Of a DNA stretch of 64,000 nt, positions 33,895 to 42,781 are shown piece by piece. Numbering within the stretch: the stretch's first letter is position 1; the number at the start of each line of letters is the position of its first letter. The stretch is from the NCBI GenBank assembly GCA_020025775.1, contig JAHHRN010000001.1, forward strand, positions 186,001 through 250,000. The letters run 5' to 3'. The notes beneath the pieces were generated by a model. The model saw only the letters and a list, made by a program, of their open reading frames with translations. It made no database searches and was not told the DNA's origin. Source of the DNA: Acutalibacter sp. (GTDB taxonomy: Bacteria; Bacillota; Clostridia; Oscillospirales; Acutalibacteraceae). The position numbers and the translations under genes were made by a program.

Positions 33895-35433
33895 TCAGCC
33901 TGTCGTTTTCCACGCCGCCAAATTGCCGTATAAATCGTAGGTGGCAACAGAAAAATCGGGCGTCAAACGCTTTTCGTAAGCCGCCATACCCGAACGGTAG
34001 CAAAGCGGCACAAAGGGCATATCATCTAAGAAGCTTTCGGCAAACTGTGCGGTGGTGCTTTCGCCGCGATGCCAAGCCGATGCCGCCGAGCAAACAGGCA
34101 AATCCTGCGCGATACCGAAGCTGGTTGCGCCACCGGGCACGAAGAAAGTCGATAAATCCAAATCCTCGGAGAGCTTGACTTCGCCCACATAGAGGAAGAA
34201 ATCGCCCGCGTGCAGTCTTGCCGCATAGGTATCGTAAGGCACGCTTTCCACCGAAACACGCATACCAAGCTCCGAAAGGGATTTTGCCACATGCTTCGCG
34301 GTTGCCACGCGGAACGGATTCTCCTCATTGACCAGCACGGTCATTTCGAGACTGGAGGTACCGTTCGAAAGGATATCCTTTTTATCGTAACGATTGTAGC
34401 CGATGTTGGAGAGAATTTCGAGCGCACGGAGCGCATTTCTCGAGGTCGGCGGTGCACTAACGCCCTGCGGCTCAAGTGCCGCGGGATGCAAGGGCAATCC
34501 TGCCGCCTGGGCACAGCCTTGGAACGCGGAGGAAGCAATGCCGTCCTGATCCACGCCGTAATAAATCGCGGTACGCAGTGCCGCGGAATTCAGCGGCGGC
34601 TTCGCATGATTTATGCCGAGATAAACGAGATGATTCATGGTGATAAAGGTATTCTGCGCGACAATACGCTCATAGGAGCCTTTTTCAAAGTCGGCAAACA
34701 GGAAACTCACATTGCCGATTTCGAGCGCATTTTTAAGGTGCGCGGGGTCTTTAATCGTAACGAGCGACACGGGCGTCGCCGCTTCTGCTGCCGCGTTATG
34801 ACCGTTCTTTTCCGTTTGACCGTTCGGGCGCAAAATGTAAGGTCCCGTGCCGACGGGCACACCCTCTGCCGTTTCCGCCGTTCCCTGCTTCAAAATAGGA
34901 AAGGTCAAAAGATTCTGCACATAGGCATTCGGTTCACTAAGAACGAATTCCACTGCATTGGAACGCGCTCTAGCACTTTCGATTTTCGCAAGCCGTGCGC
35001 CGTACCATGTAGATGCCTTCGCCTTTTGGAAGGAGTACACAACATCCGCCGCGGTGAGCTTCGAGCCGTCGGAAAAAGAGGCATCCTGCAATTCTACAGT
35101 ATAGGTTTTATCCTTCGAGCTTCCGTCCTTTGCCAAAACGGCACGCGCGGTATAATTCGACGCCACACGGTAAAGCGGCTCGGCATAGAGGAATGCGAGA
35201 AAGCGATTTTCGCGGCTGGCCGCAAAATACGGATTTAAAGCATCCTTTTCAAAATAAGGCAGTTTAATATTTTTCTCAGTGGGGTCTACTGTACCGCCGC
35301 TGATATTCGTTTCACCGGGCTGGGTGGAGTCTTCTTCGGTATTACTCCCCTTACAGCCGGCAAACAAGAAGAGCAGGCAGAAAAAGAGTGCACCGAAGCG
35401 CAAAAGGTTTCTGTTTCGTTTCTGCATGGTCAT
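33895..35433 (-). CDS. Family 5 extracellular solute-binding lipoprotein
   Basis: A 512-residue lipoprotein (lipobox LFLFAGC near residue 26) of the SBP-5 (DppA/OppA/NikA) family. Family features: FSDGSKLTAADVVYSFQKAK near 120, VGTGPYIL near 195, and LRTAIYYGVDQDGIASSAFQG near 290. It should bind peptides or a similar ligand outside the membrane. No permease or ATPase genes are beside it, so it is an orphan receptor that must share a transporter encoded elsewhere or act in sensing. Two starts are possible (35433 or 35427, MTMQKR); the second has better spacing from GGAG. Monocistronic by its terminator. Confidence 0.9.
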   Translation of the reverse strand: MTMQKRNRNLLRFGALFFCLLFLFAGCKGSNTEEDSTQPGETNISGGTVDPTEKNIKLPYFEKDALNPYFAASRENRFLAFLYAEPLYRVASNYTARAVLAKDGSSKDKTYTVELQDASFSDGSKLTAADVVYSFQKAKASTWYGARLAKIESARARSNAVEFVLSEPNAYVQNLLTFPILKQGTAETAEGVPVGTGPYILRPNGQTEKNGHNAAAEAATPVSLVTIKDPAHLKNALEIGNVSFLFADFEKGSYERIVAQNTFITMNHLVYLGINHAKPPLNSAALRTAIYYGVDQDGIASSAFQGCAQAAGLPLHPAALEPQGVSAPPTSRNALRALEILSNIGYNRYDKKDILSNGTSSLEMTVLVNEENPFRVATAKHVAKSLSELGMRVSVESVPYDTYAARLHAGDFFLYVGEVKLSEDLDLSTFFVPGGATSFGIAQDLPVCSAASAWHRGESTTAQFAESFLDDMPFVPLCYRSGMAAYEKRLTPDFSVATYDLYGNLAAWKTTG

Positions 35434-35457
35434 TCTCTCCTTTTTTTCTTCTGCCGT

Positions 35458-36240
35458 TTAGAGGCGCACGCGCTCTATAGAAACGGCTTTTTTTGTTTTC
35501 TTATCTACTTCCAAAAGGACGCCCTCAAACGAGCACTCCCCTTTTGGATTCTGAAAGCGCACGGGCATATTGGTGCGCATTTTTTCAATCGCAAGCTCGG
35601 GGCAAACACCCAAAACGGACTGTTTCGGCCCTGTCATCCCGAGGTCGGTAATATAAGCAGTACCGCCCGGCAGGATTTCGGCATCCGCCGTTTGCACGTG
35701 GGTATGTGTGCCGACCACAGCGGCGGCTCTGCCGTCTAAGTAAAAGCCCATCGCCCGCTTTTCGGCGGTCGCTTCGGCGTGGAAGTCCACAAGCACGAAA
35801 TCCGCCTCATCCTTTAAGGCTTCTAAGGCTTTATCCGCACAGTCGAAGGGATTGTCGAGCGGCTCCATGAACACCGTACCGATGAGATTCAAAACGCCCA
35901 CGCGCACCGCGCCCTTGTCGAGCACCGCATAGCCCTTGCCGGGACAGCAACCCTTATAATTCGCCGGACGCAAAAGGAAAGGATTTTCCTCTAATGCCTC
36001 ATACAGCTCACGCCGTCTGAAGGTGTGGTTGCCACCTGTAATCAAATCTACGCCCGCCGAAAAAATGCGGTCGGCGGCATAAGGTGTGATGCCGTTTCCG
36101 TCGGCGGCGTTTTCACCGTTCGCAATCACAAGGTCGATATTCTGTTCACGTTTTAGCCTCGGGAGCACCTCATAGAGCTTTTCACAGCCCTGATTCGAGA
36201 CAATGTCCCCGATCATTAAAATTTTTACGATACTGCCGTT
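35458..36240 (-). CDS. ymdB: YmdB family metallophosphoesterase
   Basis: A 260-residue calcineurin-like phosphoesterase of the YmdB group. Motifs: KILMIGDIVSNQG (metal Asp), NGENAADGNG, GGNHTFRR (GNH), VDFHAEATAEK and VGTHTHVQTADAEILPGGT (GTHTHV). The Bacillus homologue hydrolyses cyclic nucleotides and influences biofilm and motility gene expression. The start is taken at the ATG 36238-36240, because extension to the GTG at 36273 would enter the rny terminator flank and has no ribosome-binding site. Its place directly downstream of rny is conserved in Firmicutes. A terminator separates them here, so it depends on read-through or a hidden promoter. Confidence 0.93.
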   Translation of the reverse strand, partial: NGSIVKILMIGDIVSNQGCEKLYEVLPRLKREQNIDLVIANGENAADGNGITPYAADRIFSAGVDLITGGNHTFRRRELYEALEENPFLLRPANYKGCCPGKGYAVLDKGAVRVGVLNLIGTVFMEPLDNPFDCADKALEALKDEADFVLVDFHAEATAEKRAMGFYLDGRAAAVVGTHTHVQTADAEILPGGTAYITDLGMTGPKQSVLGVCPELAIEKMRTNMPVRFQNPKGECSFEGVLLEVDKKTKKAVSIERVRL

Positions 36241-36287
36241 CATAAGACACCGATTTCTATTTGAAATTTGCACTTTAAAAGCGCAAA

Positions 36288-36318
36288 AGTCCTGACCCTA
36301 AAACGTAGAATCAGGACT
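36288..36318 (-). terminator. Rho-independent terminator between rny and ymdB
   Basis: An 8-bp stem AGTCCTGA/TCAGGACT, followed on the minus strand by TTTTGCGCTTTT. The stem is moderate, so partial read-through into ymdB is likely. Confidence 0.7.
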
Positions 36319-36327
36319 GCATTGTTT

Positions 36328-37884
36328 TTATTTTGCGTACTCAATCGCTCTATTTTCGCGAATGATATGTACTTTAATCTGACCCGGGTATTCGAGTTCT
36401 TCTTCGATTCTCTTAACAACATCGCGTGCGATGATCGTCATCTGATCGTCGGAAACAATCTCGGGTTTTACCATGATGCGCACTTCTCTGCCCGCCTGAA
36501 TGGCGAAGGATTTTTCAACGCCCTCGAAAGAGGTTGCAATTTCCTCCAGCTTTTCAAGACGCTTAATGTAGTTTTGAACATTTTCGCGTCTAGCACCCGG
36601 ACGTGCCGCAGAAATCGCATCCGCAGCCTGAACGAGACATGCCACAATGGTCTTGGCTTCCACGTCACCGTGATGCGCATGAATCGCATGAACAACGGCT
36701 TCGTTTTCGCGATATTTCTTCGCATATTCCACGCCGAGTTCAATATGGGAGCCTTCGTACTCTCTGTCGAGTGCCTTACCGATATCGTGGAGTAAGCCTG
36801 CACGCTTCGCGGTTTTTACATCAGCACCCAACTCCGCAGCCATAAGACCTGCAAGGTAAGAAACCTCTAAGGAGTGGTTTAATACGTTTTGACCGTAGCT
36901 GGTTCTGTATTTTAATTTACCGAGAAGTTTTACAAGCTCGGGGTGAATACCGTTTACGCCGGCATCAATGACTGCACGTTCACCGGTCTGGCGAATAGTC
37001 TGATCCACCTCGCGGCGGGATTTTTCATACATTTCCTCGATTCTTGCCGGATGAATACGGCCGTCGGAAATGAGCTTTTCAATGGTTAATCTAGCTACCT
37101 CGCGGCGAACCGGCTCGAAGCTGGATACCGTGATAGCTTCCGGTGTATCGTCGATGATTAAGTCAACGCCGGTGATGGTTTCGAGAGTTCTAATATTTCT
37201 GCCCTCTCGACCGATGATTCTGCCCTTCATTTCGTCGCTGGGCAGGTTGACAACGGAAACAGTTGCTTCGGAAGCGTGATCCGCTGCGCAACGCTGAATG
37301 GCGGTGGAGATAATCTCTCTTGCCATTTGGTCCGCTTCATCCTTGGTTTTCTGCTCGAATTCCATGATGCGAACGGCCTTGTCGTGGGTTAATTCTTCTT
37401 CCAAATTCTGAAGAAGTAAGGATTTCGCCTGTTCTTTCGTGAAGCCCGAAATCTTTTCGAGCATCTCGAACTCGCTCTTTTTAATCTGCTCTACCTCGGA
37501 AAGTCTTTCGTCGGCTTCTTTGAGCTTATCGTTGAGCTTTTCTTCTTTCTTTTCCTGCGCTTCAACTTTTTTGTCGAGCGCTTCTTCTTTTTGAATCAGC
37601 CTGCGTTCCTGTCTTTGCACTTCTGCACGGCGCTCTTTGGTTTCTTTTTCAGCTTCGGTAATGAGCCTGTGGGCTTCATCTTTCGCTTCTAAGATGGTCT
37701 CTTTGCGCTTATTTTCAGCAGTCTGCACGGCGTTGTTTACGATTCTGGCGGCTTCCTGTGTAGCAGAGCCAATCGCGGCTTCGCCGACTTTTTTACGGTG
37801 GAGACCACCCAAAACGAAGCCCAAAACACCGAACACAATCGCAGAAACTACGGCTGCAATGATTGCAATTACTGTGGGACTCAA
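36328..37884 (-). CDS. rny: Ribonuclease Y
   Basis: A 518-residue membrane-anchored endoribonuclease that starts mRNA decay. Layout: N-terminal membrane helix (about 1-24), a long charged coiled coil to about 190, a KH domain with [15 protein letters not shown], and the HD domain whose metal motif is [10 protein letters not shown], followed by HAHHGD. The start is set at the TTG 37882-37884, because the in-frame GTG at 37896 lies within the AGGAGGTG ribosome-binding site; the spacing (11 nt) is slightly long, so this is a judgement. A near-consensus promoter lies about 130 bp upstream. Confidence 0.95.
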   Translation of the reverse strand: MSPTVIAIIAAVVSAIVFGVLGFVLGGLHRKKVGEAAIGSATQEAARIVNNAVQTAENKRKETILEAKDEAHRLITEAEKETKERRAEVQRQERRLIQKEEALDKKVEAQEKKEEKLNDKLKEADERLSEVEQIKKSEFEMLEKISGFTKEQAKSLLLQNLEEELTHDKAVRIMEFEQKTKDEADQMAREIISTAIQRCAADHASEATVSVVNLPSDEMKGRIIGREGRNIRTLETITGVDLIIDDTPEAITVSSFEPVRREVARLTIEKLISDGRIHPARIEEMYEKSRREVDQTIRQTGERAVIDAGVNGIHPELVKLLGKLKYRTSYGQNVLNHSLEVSYLAGLMAAELGADVKTAKRAGLLHDIGKALDREYEGSHIELGVEYAKKYRENEAVVHAIHAHHGDVEAKTIVACLVQAADAISAARPGARRENVQNYIKRLEKLEEIATSFEGVEKSFAIQAGREVRIMVKPEIVSDDQMTIIARDVVKRIEEELEYPGQIKVHIIRENRAIEYAK

Positions 37885-38012
37885 AAAGTGTTGCACCTCC
37901 TATTAAATTTTTTGGTTTCCGATAAATGGAAATGGGTATAAAACATAGGTTATGATAACTTTTCTTTGCTTTTTTGTACGAAACTATGCAAAGTAAAAGG
38001 ATTATCCAAATT

Positions 38013-38041
38013 ATTTTATCGCGTTTTCTACAAATTGTCAA
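38013..38041 (-). promoter_or_regulatory. Sigma-A promoter of rny
   Basis: On the minus strand TTGACA and TAAAAT are separated by exactly 17 nt. The leader before the rny start is about 125 nt, long enough for post-transcriptional control, though no recognisable riboswitch was seen in it. Confidence 0.8.
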
Positions 38042-38060
38042 GGAAAAGCCCTTGGCAAAA

Positions 38061-38116
38061 ATCGAAAACACCGGTCGCAAGCACCCGTTTTTGGAAGCGT
38101 GCGACCGTTTTCGATA
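38061..38116 (-). terminator. Terminator-like long hairpin after serS
   Basis: Nested inverted repeats: outer ATCGAAAAC/GTTTTCGAT and inner CGGTCGCA/TGCGACCG. It lies 24 bp beyond the serS stop and just upstream of the rny promoter. The T-tract on the minus strand is interrupted (TTTTCGATTTTTG). Confidence 0.65.
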
Positions 38117-38139
38117 AAGTTTCTCTTTTTCTAAAAGAC

Positions 38140-39420
38140 TTATTTCTTAATGCAGTCTTTGCCGCCCATGTACATACGGAGCGGTTCAGGGATGCGAACG
38201 GAGCCGTCTGCATTGAGGTTGTTTTCGAGGAACGCGATGAGCATTCTCGGAGGTGCAACAACGGTGTTGTTAAGGGTATGTGCTAAATAGTTACCCTTTT
38301 CGCCCTTGATGCGGATGCCGAGTCTTCTCGCCTGTGCATCGCCAAGGTTGGAGCAAGAACCAACTTCGAAATACTTCTTCTGTCTCGGGCTCCAAGCTTC
38401 TACGTCTAAGCTCTTTACCTTGAGGTCAGCAAGGTCGCCGGAGCAGCACTCGAGGGTGCGAACCGGAATATCTAAGGAACGGAAGAAGTCTACGGTGTTG
38501 TTCCAAAGCACATCATACCACTTGTCGCTATCTTCGGGCTTGCAGACAACAATCATTTCCTGTTTCTCGAACTGGTGGATACGGTAAACCCCGCGTTCTT
38601 CGATGCCGTGTGCACCGACTTCCTTACGGAAGCAGGGAGAATAGCTGGTTAAGGTCTGGGGCATGTCGGCTTCGGGGGTAATGGTGTCGATGAACTTACC
38701 AATCATGGAGTGTTCGCTCGTACCGATGAGGTAGAGGTCTTCGCCCTCGATTTTGTACATCATATCTTCCATTTCTGCAAAGCTCATAACGCCGGAAACA
38801 ACGTCAGAACGAATCATGAACGGCGGTACATAGTAGGTAAAGCCGCGGTCAATCATAAAATCTCTGGCGTAGGAAAGAATGGCGGAATGGAGTCTGGCGA
38901 TGTCGCCCTTTAAGTAATAGAAGCCGTTACCGCTGGTTCTTCTTGCGGCGTCAAGGTCGATGCCGTCTAAGGATTCCATAATATCTACGTGATAGGGCAC
39001 TTCAAAATCCGGTACAACCGGCTCACCGAAGCGTTCAAGCTCTACGTTTTCCTTATCGTCCTTACCAATCGGTACGGTGTCGGCGATGATGTTCGGAATG
39101 ACGAGCATACGCTTTCTGATTTCAGCGGAAAGCTCCTCTTCCTTTTCTTCGAGTGCTTTGAGTTCGTCAGCCATGTCTTTAACCTGCTGCTTGCACTTTT
39201 CAGCCTCTTCCTTTTCGCCCTTTGCCATAAGACCGCCGATTTGCTTGCTGATGCGGTTTCTGTCGCCGCGAAGCTGGTCGGCACGCTGTTTGCTTTCACG
39301 GTATTCCTTATCGAGTTCGATAACTTCATCTACCATAGGAAGCTTGGCGTCCTGGAATTTCTTTTTAATATTTTCCTTAACGACGTCGGGATTTTCTCTT
39401 AAAAATTTAATATCGAGCAT
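38140..39420 (-). CDS. serS: Seryl-tRNA synthetase
   Basis: A 426-residue class II synthetase that charges tRNA-Ser (and tRNA-Sec). The N-terminal antiparallel coiled-coil arm occupies about 27-100 (DKEYRESKQRADQLRGDRNRISKQIG). Motif 2 is SPCFRKEVGAHGIEERGVYRIHQFEKQE and motif 3 is NTVVAPPRMLIAFLENN. Full length. GAAAGGA precedes the ATG. It lies between parB and rny. Confidence 0.97.
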   Translation of the reverse strand: MLDIKFLRENPDVVKENIKKKFQDAKLPMVDEVIELDKEYRESKQRADQLRGDRNRISKQIGGLMAKGEKEEAEKCKQQVKDMADELKALEEKEEELSAEIRKRMLVIPNIIADTVPIGKDDKENVELERFGEPVVPDFEVPYHVDIMESLDGIDLDAARRTSGNGFYYLKGDIARLHSAILSYARDFMIDRGFTYYVPPFMIRSDVVSGVMSFAEMEDMMYKIEGEDLYLIGTSEHSMIGKFIDTITPEADMPQTLTSYSPCFRKEVGAHGIEERGVYRIHQFEKQEMIVVCKPEDSDKWYDVLWNNTVDFFRSLDIPVRTLECCSGDLADLKVKSLDVEAWSPRQKKYFEVGSCSNLGDAQARRLGIRIKGEKGNYLAHTLNNTVVAPPRMLIAFLENNLNADGSVRIPEPLRMYMGGKDCIKK

Positions 39421-39487
39421 GGGTTTTTACGTCCTTTCCGAATTAGGGTTTCAAAATCTATTTTAAAATAAAAAATGATTTACAACA

Positions 39488-40336
39488 TTAGTCTTCTTTG
39501 AATTCTGCGGCGAGCTTTCTTAAATCCTCTGTGCCGAAGAATTCCACTTCTAAGGTGCCTTTGCCGCCTTTGCCGACATAGACCTTAACCTTTCTGCCGA
39601 GAGCGGCAGTCAAGGCAAGTTCAACTTCATCATAGAAGCCGTCGCGCTTTTTCGCACGTTTTTCACGCACGGCAGGTTCTTTGCCTGCACGCTTTACGAG
39701 TCTCTCCGTTTCACGCACGGAAAGGCTTTCTTTGATGACGGCATCTGCCGCCTTCTGCATTTCTTCTTTGCTGTCAAGAGCCAAAAGTGCTCTTGCATGA
39801 CCCATGGAAAGCTTGCCCTCTTCTAAAAGAGCCGCGGTTTCCTCGGGCAAATTCAAAAGTCTTAACGCATTGGTTACGGCACTGCGGCTTTTGCCGACAC
39901 GGCTTGCCGCCTCCTCCTGGGTTAAGCCGAAGGAGTCAATCAAGTTTTTAAGGCCCTTCGCCTCTTCCATCGGGTTTAAATCTTCACGCTGTAAGTTTTC
40001 AATCAGCGCGAAAATCGCTTCTTCTTCATCCGTCATTTCACGAACGGTAACGGGGACTTCGCGAAGCCCTGCCATTCTTGACGCTCTGTAGCGTCTTTCA
40101 CCTGCAATCAAGCGATAGGTGCCGTCCGCCATCGGGCGCACTAAGAGCGGCTGCAAAACGCCGTGTTCCTTAATGCTGTCGGAAAGCTCTAAAAGTGCCG
40201 CCTCGTCGAAATATTTTCGGGGCTGGTCTTTGTTGGGAATAATTTCATCTACCGAGAGAATCGCGTCGTTCTCTTCTACGGTATTATCGAAAAAAAGCGC
40301 ATCTACACCCTTTCCGAGTCCGCTTTTTTTAGCCAT
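39488..40336 (-). CDS. parB: Chromosome-partitioning protein ParB (Spo0J)
   Basis: A 282-residue CTPase clamp that loads at parS and spreads, recruiting SMC. The start is taken at the ATG in MAKKSGLGKGVDALF with AAGGAAGG 6 nt upstream; the frame extends upstream to 40447 but without support. Motifs: IIPNKDQPRKYFD, the CTP-binding GERRYRAS and ENLQREDLNPMEEA, and the HTH GKSRSAVTNALRLLNLP followed by MGHARALL. The Arg of GKSR and the Gly of GHARAL are the residues typical of parS-specific ParB, unlike the paralogue at 42782-43621. Three parS sites lie within 6.2 kb. Confidence 0.95.
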   Translation of the reverse strand: MAKKSGLGKGVDALFFDNTVEENDAILSVDEIIPNKDQPRKYFDEAALLELSDSIKEHGVLQPLLVRPMADGTYRLIAGERRYRASRMAGLREVPVTVREMTDEEEAIFALIENLQREDLNPMEEAKGLKNLIDSFGLTQEEAASRVGKSRSAVTNALRLLNLPEETAALLEEGKLSMGHARALLALDSKEEMQKAADAVIKESLSVRETERLVKRAGKEPAVREKRAKKRDGFYDEVELALTAALGRKVKVYVGKGGKGTLEVEFFGTEDLRKLAAEFKED

Positions 40337-40349
40337 TTCTATCCTTCCT

Positions 40350-40982
40350 TTATTTCGCTTTTTGATAAAGCTCGTATTCCTCTTTAAAGTTCTCTTTAAA
40401 GTAATCTTTTGCGGTGTAAGTGATAACGTAGTTGTTATCATCGACAATCGAAATCATAATGTAAACACCGCCGCTGTACCAAATATGGTTTTCATATTTT
40501 GTGGTATTTGCCACCTGTTTGCCGTAACGCAGATTAAAAAGAGAAACAGCATCTGTAGGCATTGCGCCGTCGGTTTCGGTATTACAACTGAACTGATACT
40601 GTTCGAGCTTTTCGGTTTGACGGTTGAACATGAACTGCACGTTCTTTACGGTGGAATAATTCACGAACGGACCTTCAAATTGCACGGACATATTTTTACG
40701 GTCATCAATGAGCTTAATCGGCACATCCACACCGATTCTGTCTTTGACTTCTCTTATCGTCATACCCATTTGAATATCGCCGTAAAACAAGAACGGCTGT
40801 TCATCGGGGTTATCCGTAGTCTCTTCTTTCGGCACCTCCGCCTCCTGCGTTGTGGTTTCGGGGACTGTGGTAATGCTATTCGGATCTACTTTTTCAAATT
40901 CTCTTTTTCTGCCGCAACCTGCAAACACACTGCTGATAAGAAGAAGCAAGGCAGCAAAAAGAGCAAGATATTTTTGTTTCAT
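40350..40982 (-). CDS. Hypothetical lipoprotein between parB and parA
   Basis: A 210-residue lipoprotein with a lipobox (VFAGC, cysteine near 22), a short Thr/Glu-rich linker, and a globular domain of about 135 residues with no recognised family. FLFYGDIQMGMTIREVKDRIG resembles the SmpA/OmlA-like helix-turn opening seen in small exported beta-lactamase-inhibitor-like folds, but this is only suggestive. It has AAAAGGAG upstream. It sits 13 bp upstream of parB and 49 bp downstream of parA, breaking a pair that normally overlaps, and is probably co-transcribed with both. Confidence 0.8.
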   Translation of the reverse strand: MKQKYLALFAALLLLISSVFAGCGRKREFEKVDPNSITTVPETTTQEAEVPKEETTDNPDEQPFLFYGDIQMGMTIREVKDRIGVDVPIKLIDDRKNMSVQFEGPFVNYSTVKNVQFMFNRQTEKLEQYQFSCNTETDGAMPTDAVSLFNLRYGKQVANTTKYENHIWYSGGVYIMISIVDDNNYVITYTAKDYFKENFKEEYELYQKAK

Positions 40983-41031
40983 TTGTCATTCTCCTTTTAA
41001 GAGTCGCAAAAGCGACCGTCGAAGCTTTTGT

Positions 41032-41793
41032 TTAGGCTTTTTTTAAGAATTCTTCTGCAAATTCGTTATAGGCAAGCGCACCCTTGGAGTTTCTGTCATA
41101 ATACAGAACCGGTTCGCCGAAGCTCGGCGCTTCCGAAAGGCGCACGTTGCGCGGAATGGTGGATTTATAAACCTTTTTCGGGAAGAACTTTTTAACTTCC
41201 TCGACCACCTGATTGGTGAGGTTTAATCTGCCGTCATACATCGTGAGCAAAACGCCTTCGAGTTCAATTCTCGGATTGTAAAGACGTTTGATTTGGCGCA
41301 CGGTGTTCATGAGCTGTGCCAGACCTTCGAGGGCGTAGTATTCACACTGAATCGGCACTAAGAAGCTATCGCTCGCGCAAAGGGCGTTAATGGTAATAAG
41401 ACCCAAGGACGGCGGACAATCTAAAAATACATAGTCATAATTTTCCCAAACACCGGCAAGAGCGGTTTTTAGTCTGCTCTCGCGGCGTTCCATGCCGATG
41501 AGTTCGACTTCTGCGCCTGCCAAATGAATGTCAGACGGCAGAACATCAACATTTTTGAATTTTGTGTGTATTATCGCATCCTTGGTGGACACGCCGTTAA
41601 TTAAAACATCATAAGCGGAACTGCCGATTTCCCTTTTATTGATACCGTAACCGCTCGTGGAGTTGCCCTGCGGATCAATATCGCAAAGCAATACTTTTTT
41701 GCCGAGCGCGCCGACAGCCGCTGAAAGGTTAACCGCCGTAGTGGTTTTACCGACGCCGCCTTTTTGATTGATTATCGCTATGGTTTTCGCCAT
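41032..41793 (-). CDS. parA: Chromosome-partitioning ATPase ParA (Soj)
   Basis: A 253-residue deviant Walker-type ATPase. It starts AKTIAIINQKGGVGKTTTAVNL, with the signature lysine of KGGVGKT, followed by CDIDPQGNSTSGYG (Walker A') and FLDCPPSLGLITINAL (Walker B). It binds DNA in the ATP form, acts with ParB in origin segregation and, in Bacillus, regulates DnaA. The start is set at the ATG 41791-41793; the ATG at 41805 is preceded by GGAG with no spacing. A candidate promoter and parS site 1 lie upstream. Confidence 0.95.
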   Translation of the reverse strand: MAKTIAIINQKGGVGKTTTAVNLSAAVGALGKKVLLCDIDPQGNSTSGYGINKREIGSSAYDVLINGVSTKDAIIHTKFKNVDVLPSDIHLAGAEVELIGMERRESRLKTALAGVWENYDYVFLDCPPSLGLITINALCASDSFLVPIQCEYYALEGLAQLMNTVRQIKRLYNPRIELEGVLLTMYDGRLNLTNQVVEEVKKFFPKKVYKSTIPRNVRLSEAPSFGEPVLYYDRNSKGALAYNEFAEEFLKKA

Positions 41794-41892
41794 TATCCTT
41801 TTCATCTCCGCATTTTTGCTTTAGGATGTTACGTTTTTTCGTAATCTCTTTCCAAATTTCTGCATATGCAGAACCTTATTTCCTGAATATTA

Positions 41893-41901
41893 AGTATAGC
41901 A
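41893..41901 (-). promoter_or_regulatory. Extended -10 element upstream of parA
   Basis: On the minus strand it reads TGCTATACT, about 100 bp before the parA start. The -35 (TTCCTT) is poor. It lies about 70 bp from parS site 1, so ParB spreading could affect this promoter. Confidence 0.4.
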
Positions 41902-41969
41902 TAAAAGCCATAAAAAAGGAAGCGTTTTTCCGCTTTTCTTTCTCCATTTAAGGAGATTTTTCCGAAAAA

Positions 41970-41985
41970 TGTTTCACGTGAAACG
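41970..41985. promoter_or_regulatory. parS site 1
   Basis: TGTTTCACGTGAAACG, 15 of 16 match to the consensus TGTTTCACGTGAAACA. It lies upstream of the parA promoter and is a ParB loading site. Confidence 0.95.
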
Positions 41986-42090
41986 TTAGACGTTTGGTTT
42001 GAGAAAATGTCTAGCTTAGAACCGCCTGTATCGGTACTTCTCTGTAAAAAATACATTTTAAGTGAGGGGTATACGTAAATCCCATTGTCG

Positions 42091-42560
42091 GGGTGGTTGC
42101 CTTTTACACAGATAAAACTGCATCCAAAGCCCGTTGTGCGAACTATGAGTAAAAAATCGCACTGTCTTTCCCGTGATTTACAGTCACCTAGCGGTGACAG
42201 AAAACTTTTTTTCTTGTAAAAAGTTTTCTCTTTGCGGTTTGCACCGCAAATTCACTTTCAAAAATACGCTTCAAAGGATGAGATTTCGCTTTCTGTGGAA
42301 AGTGCTTTAGGGCGTTGTCCTAAAAACCCACCGCTTTTGAAAAAGCGGGCAAAACTTTGCATGATATTATACGAAAGATAGAGCGATCTTGCTTGCGGGC
42401 GGATGATATCCGCCCCTACGGGTGGTTGCCTTTTACACAGATAAAACTGCATCCAAAGCCTGTTGTGCGAACTATGAGTAAAAAGTCTGCACTAAATCCC
42501 CCGTGATTCGCTGTCGCGCGTTCGCGACCCCGTGATTGCCCGTCGGGGCTTCCCGACACA
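42091..42560 (+). repeat. Modular palindromic repeat array, copy R1
   Basis: This fills most of the 988-bp gap between parA and noc. In order: a 65-bp module (ACACAGATAAAACTGCATCC, then GTTGTGCGAACTATGAGTAA) at 42091, hairpins GAAAACTTTTT/AAAAAGTTTTC and TTTGCGGT/ACCGCAAA, a segment ending in CCGCTTTT/AAAAGCGG, the GGGCGGAT palindrome at 42397, a second near-identical copy of the 65-bp module at 42420, and the GTCGGGGCTTCCCGAC palindrome near 42542. Its modules recur at 46.5, 53.4-54.2 and 63.3-63.9 kb. No ORF inside looks real. Confidence 0.85.
42397..42415 (+). repeat. REP-like palindrome GGGCGGAT-N3-ATCCGCCC, copy 1
   Basis: GGGCGGATGATATCCGCCC, followed by CCTACGGG, the asymmetric flank that fixes its orientation. 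One of seven copies in the window. Confidence 0.9.
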
Positions 42561-42562
42561 AA

Positions 42563-42601
42563 GCAAAAGCGGCACGGGCAATGCCGTACCGCTTTTGCTT
42601 G
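42563..42601. other. Long hairpin downstream of noc
   Basis: A 12-13-bp stem AAGCAAAAGCGG/CCGCTTTTGCTT around a GC-rich loop (ACGGGCAATGCCGT). It has no clear T-tract on the noc (minus) strand, so it may be a weak terminator or another module of the repeat family. Confidence 0.45.
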
Positions 42602-42781
42602 GATGTGGGGTGTGAAAGAGAAGGATATGGATATTTAAAACGGGTATACGGTAAAAAGGGGACACCGTAGCCCACGTTTTAACAAAATTAAATCTGTGCC
42701 GATTCAGCTTTCCTTACTGTTTTCGCTCTGCTTCTGCCGCACTTCGGCTCGACACAAAAGTTTTGAACATTTTCATGAAGC

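Noticed and set aside
34210..35238. 342-codon plus-strand frame opposite the solute-binding protein gene
   Set aside because: Composition is Arg/Cys-rich with no domain; the minus strand encodes a clear SBP-5 lipoprotein.
40119..41000. 293-codon plus-strand frame across parB and the lipoprotein gene
   Set aside because: It spans two well-supported minus-strand genes in antisense and has no start signals.
41829..42056. 75-codon frame between parA and the repeat array
   Set aside because: It covers the parS site and the parA promoter region, with no domain or ribosome-binding site.
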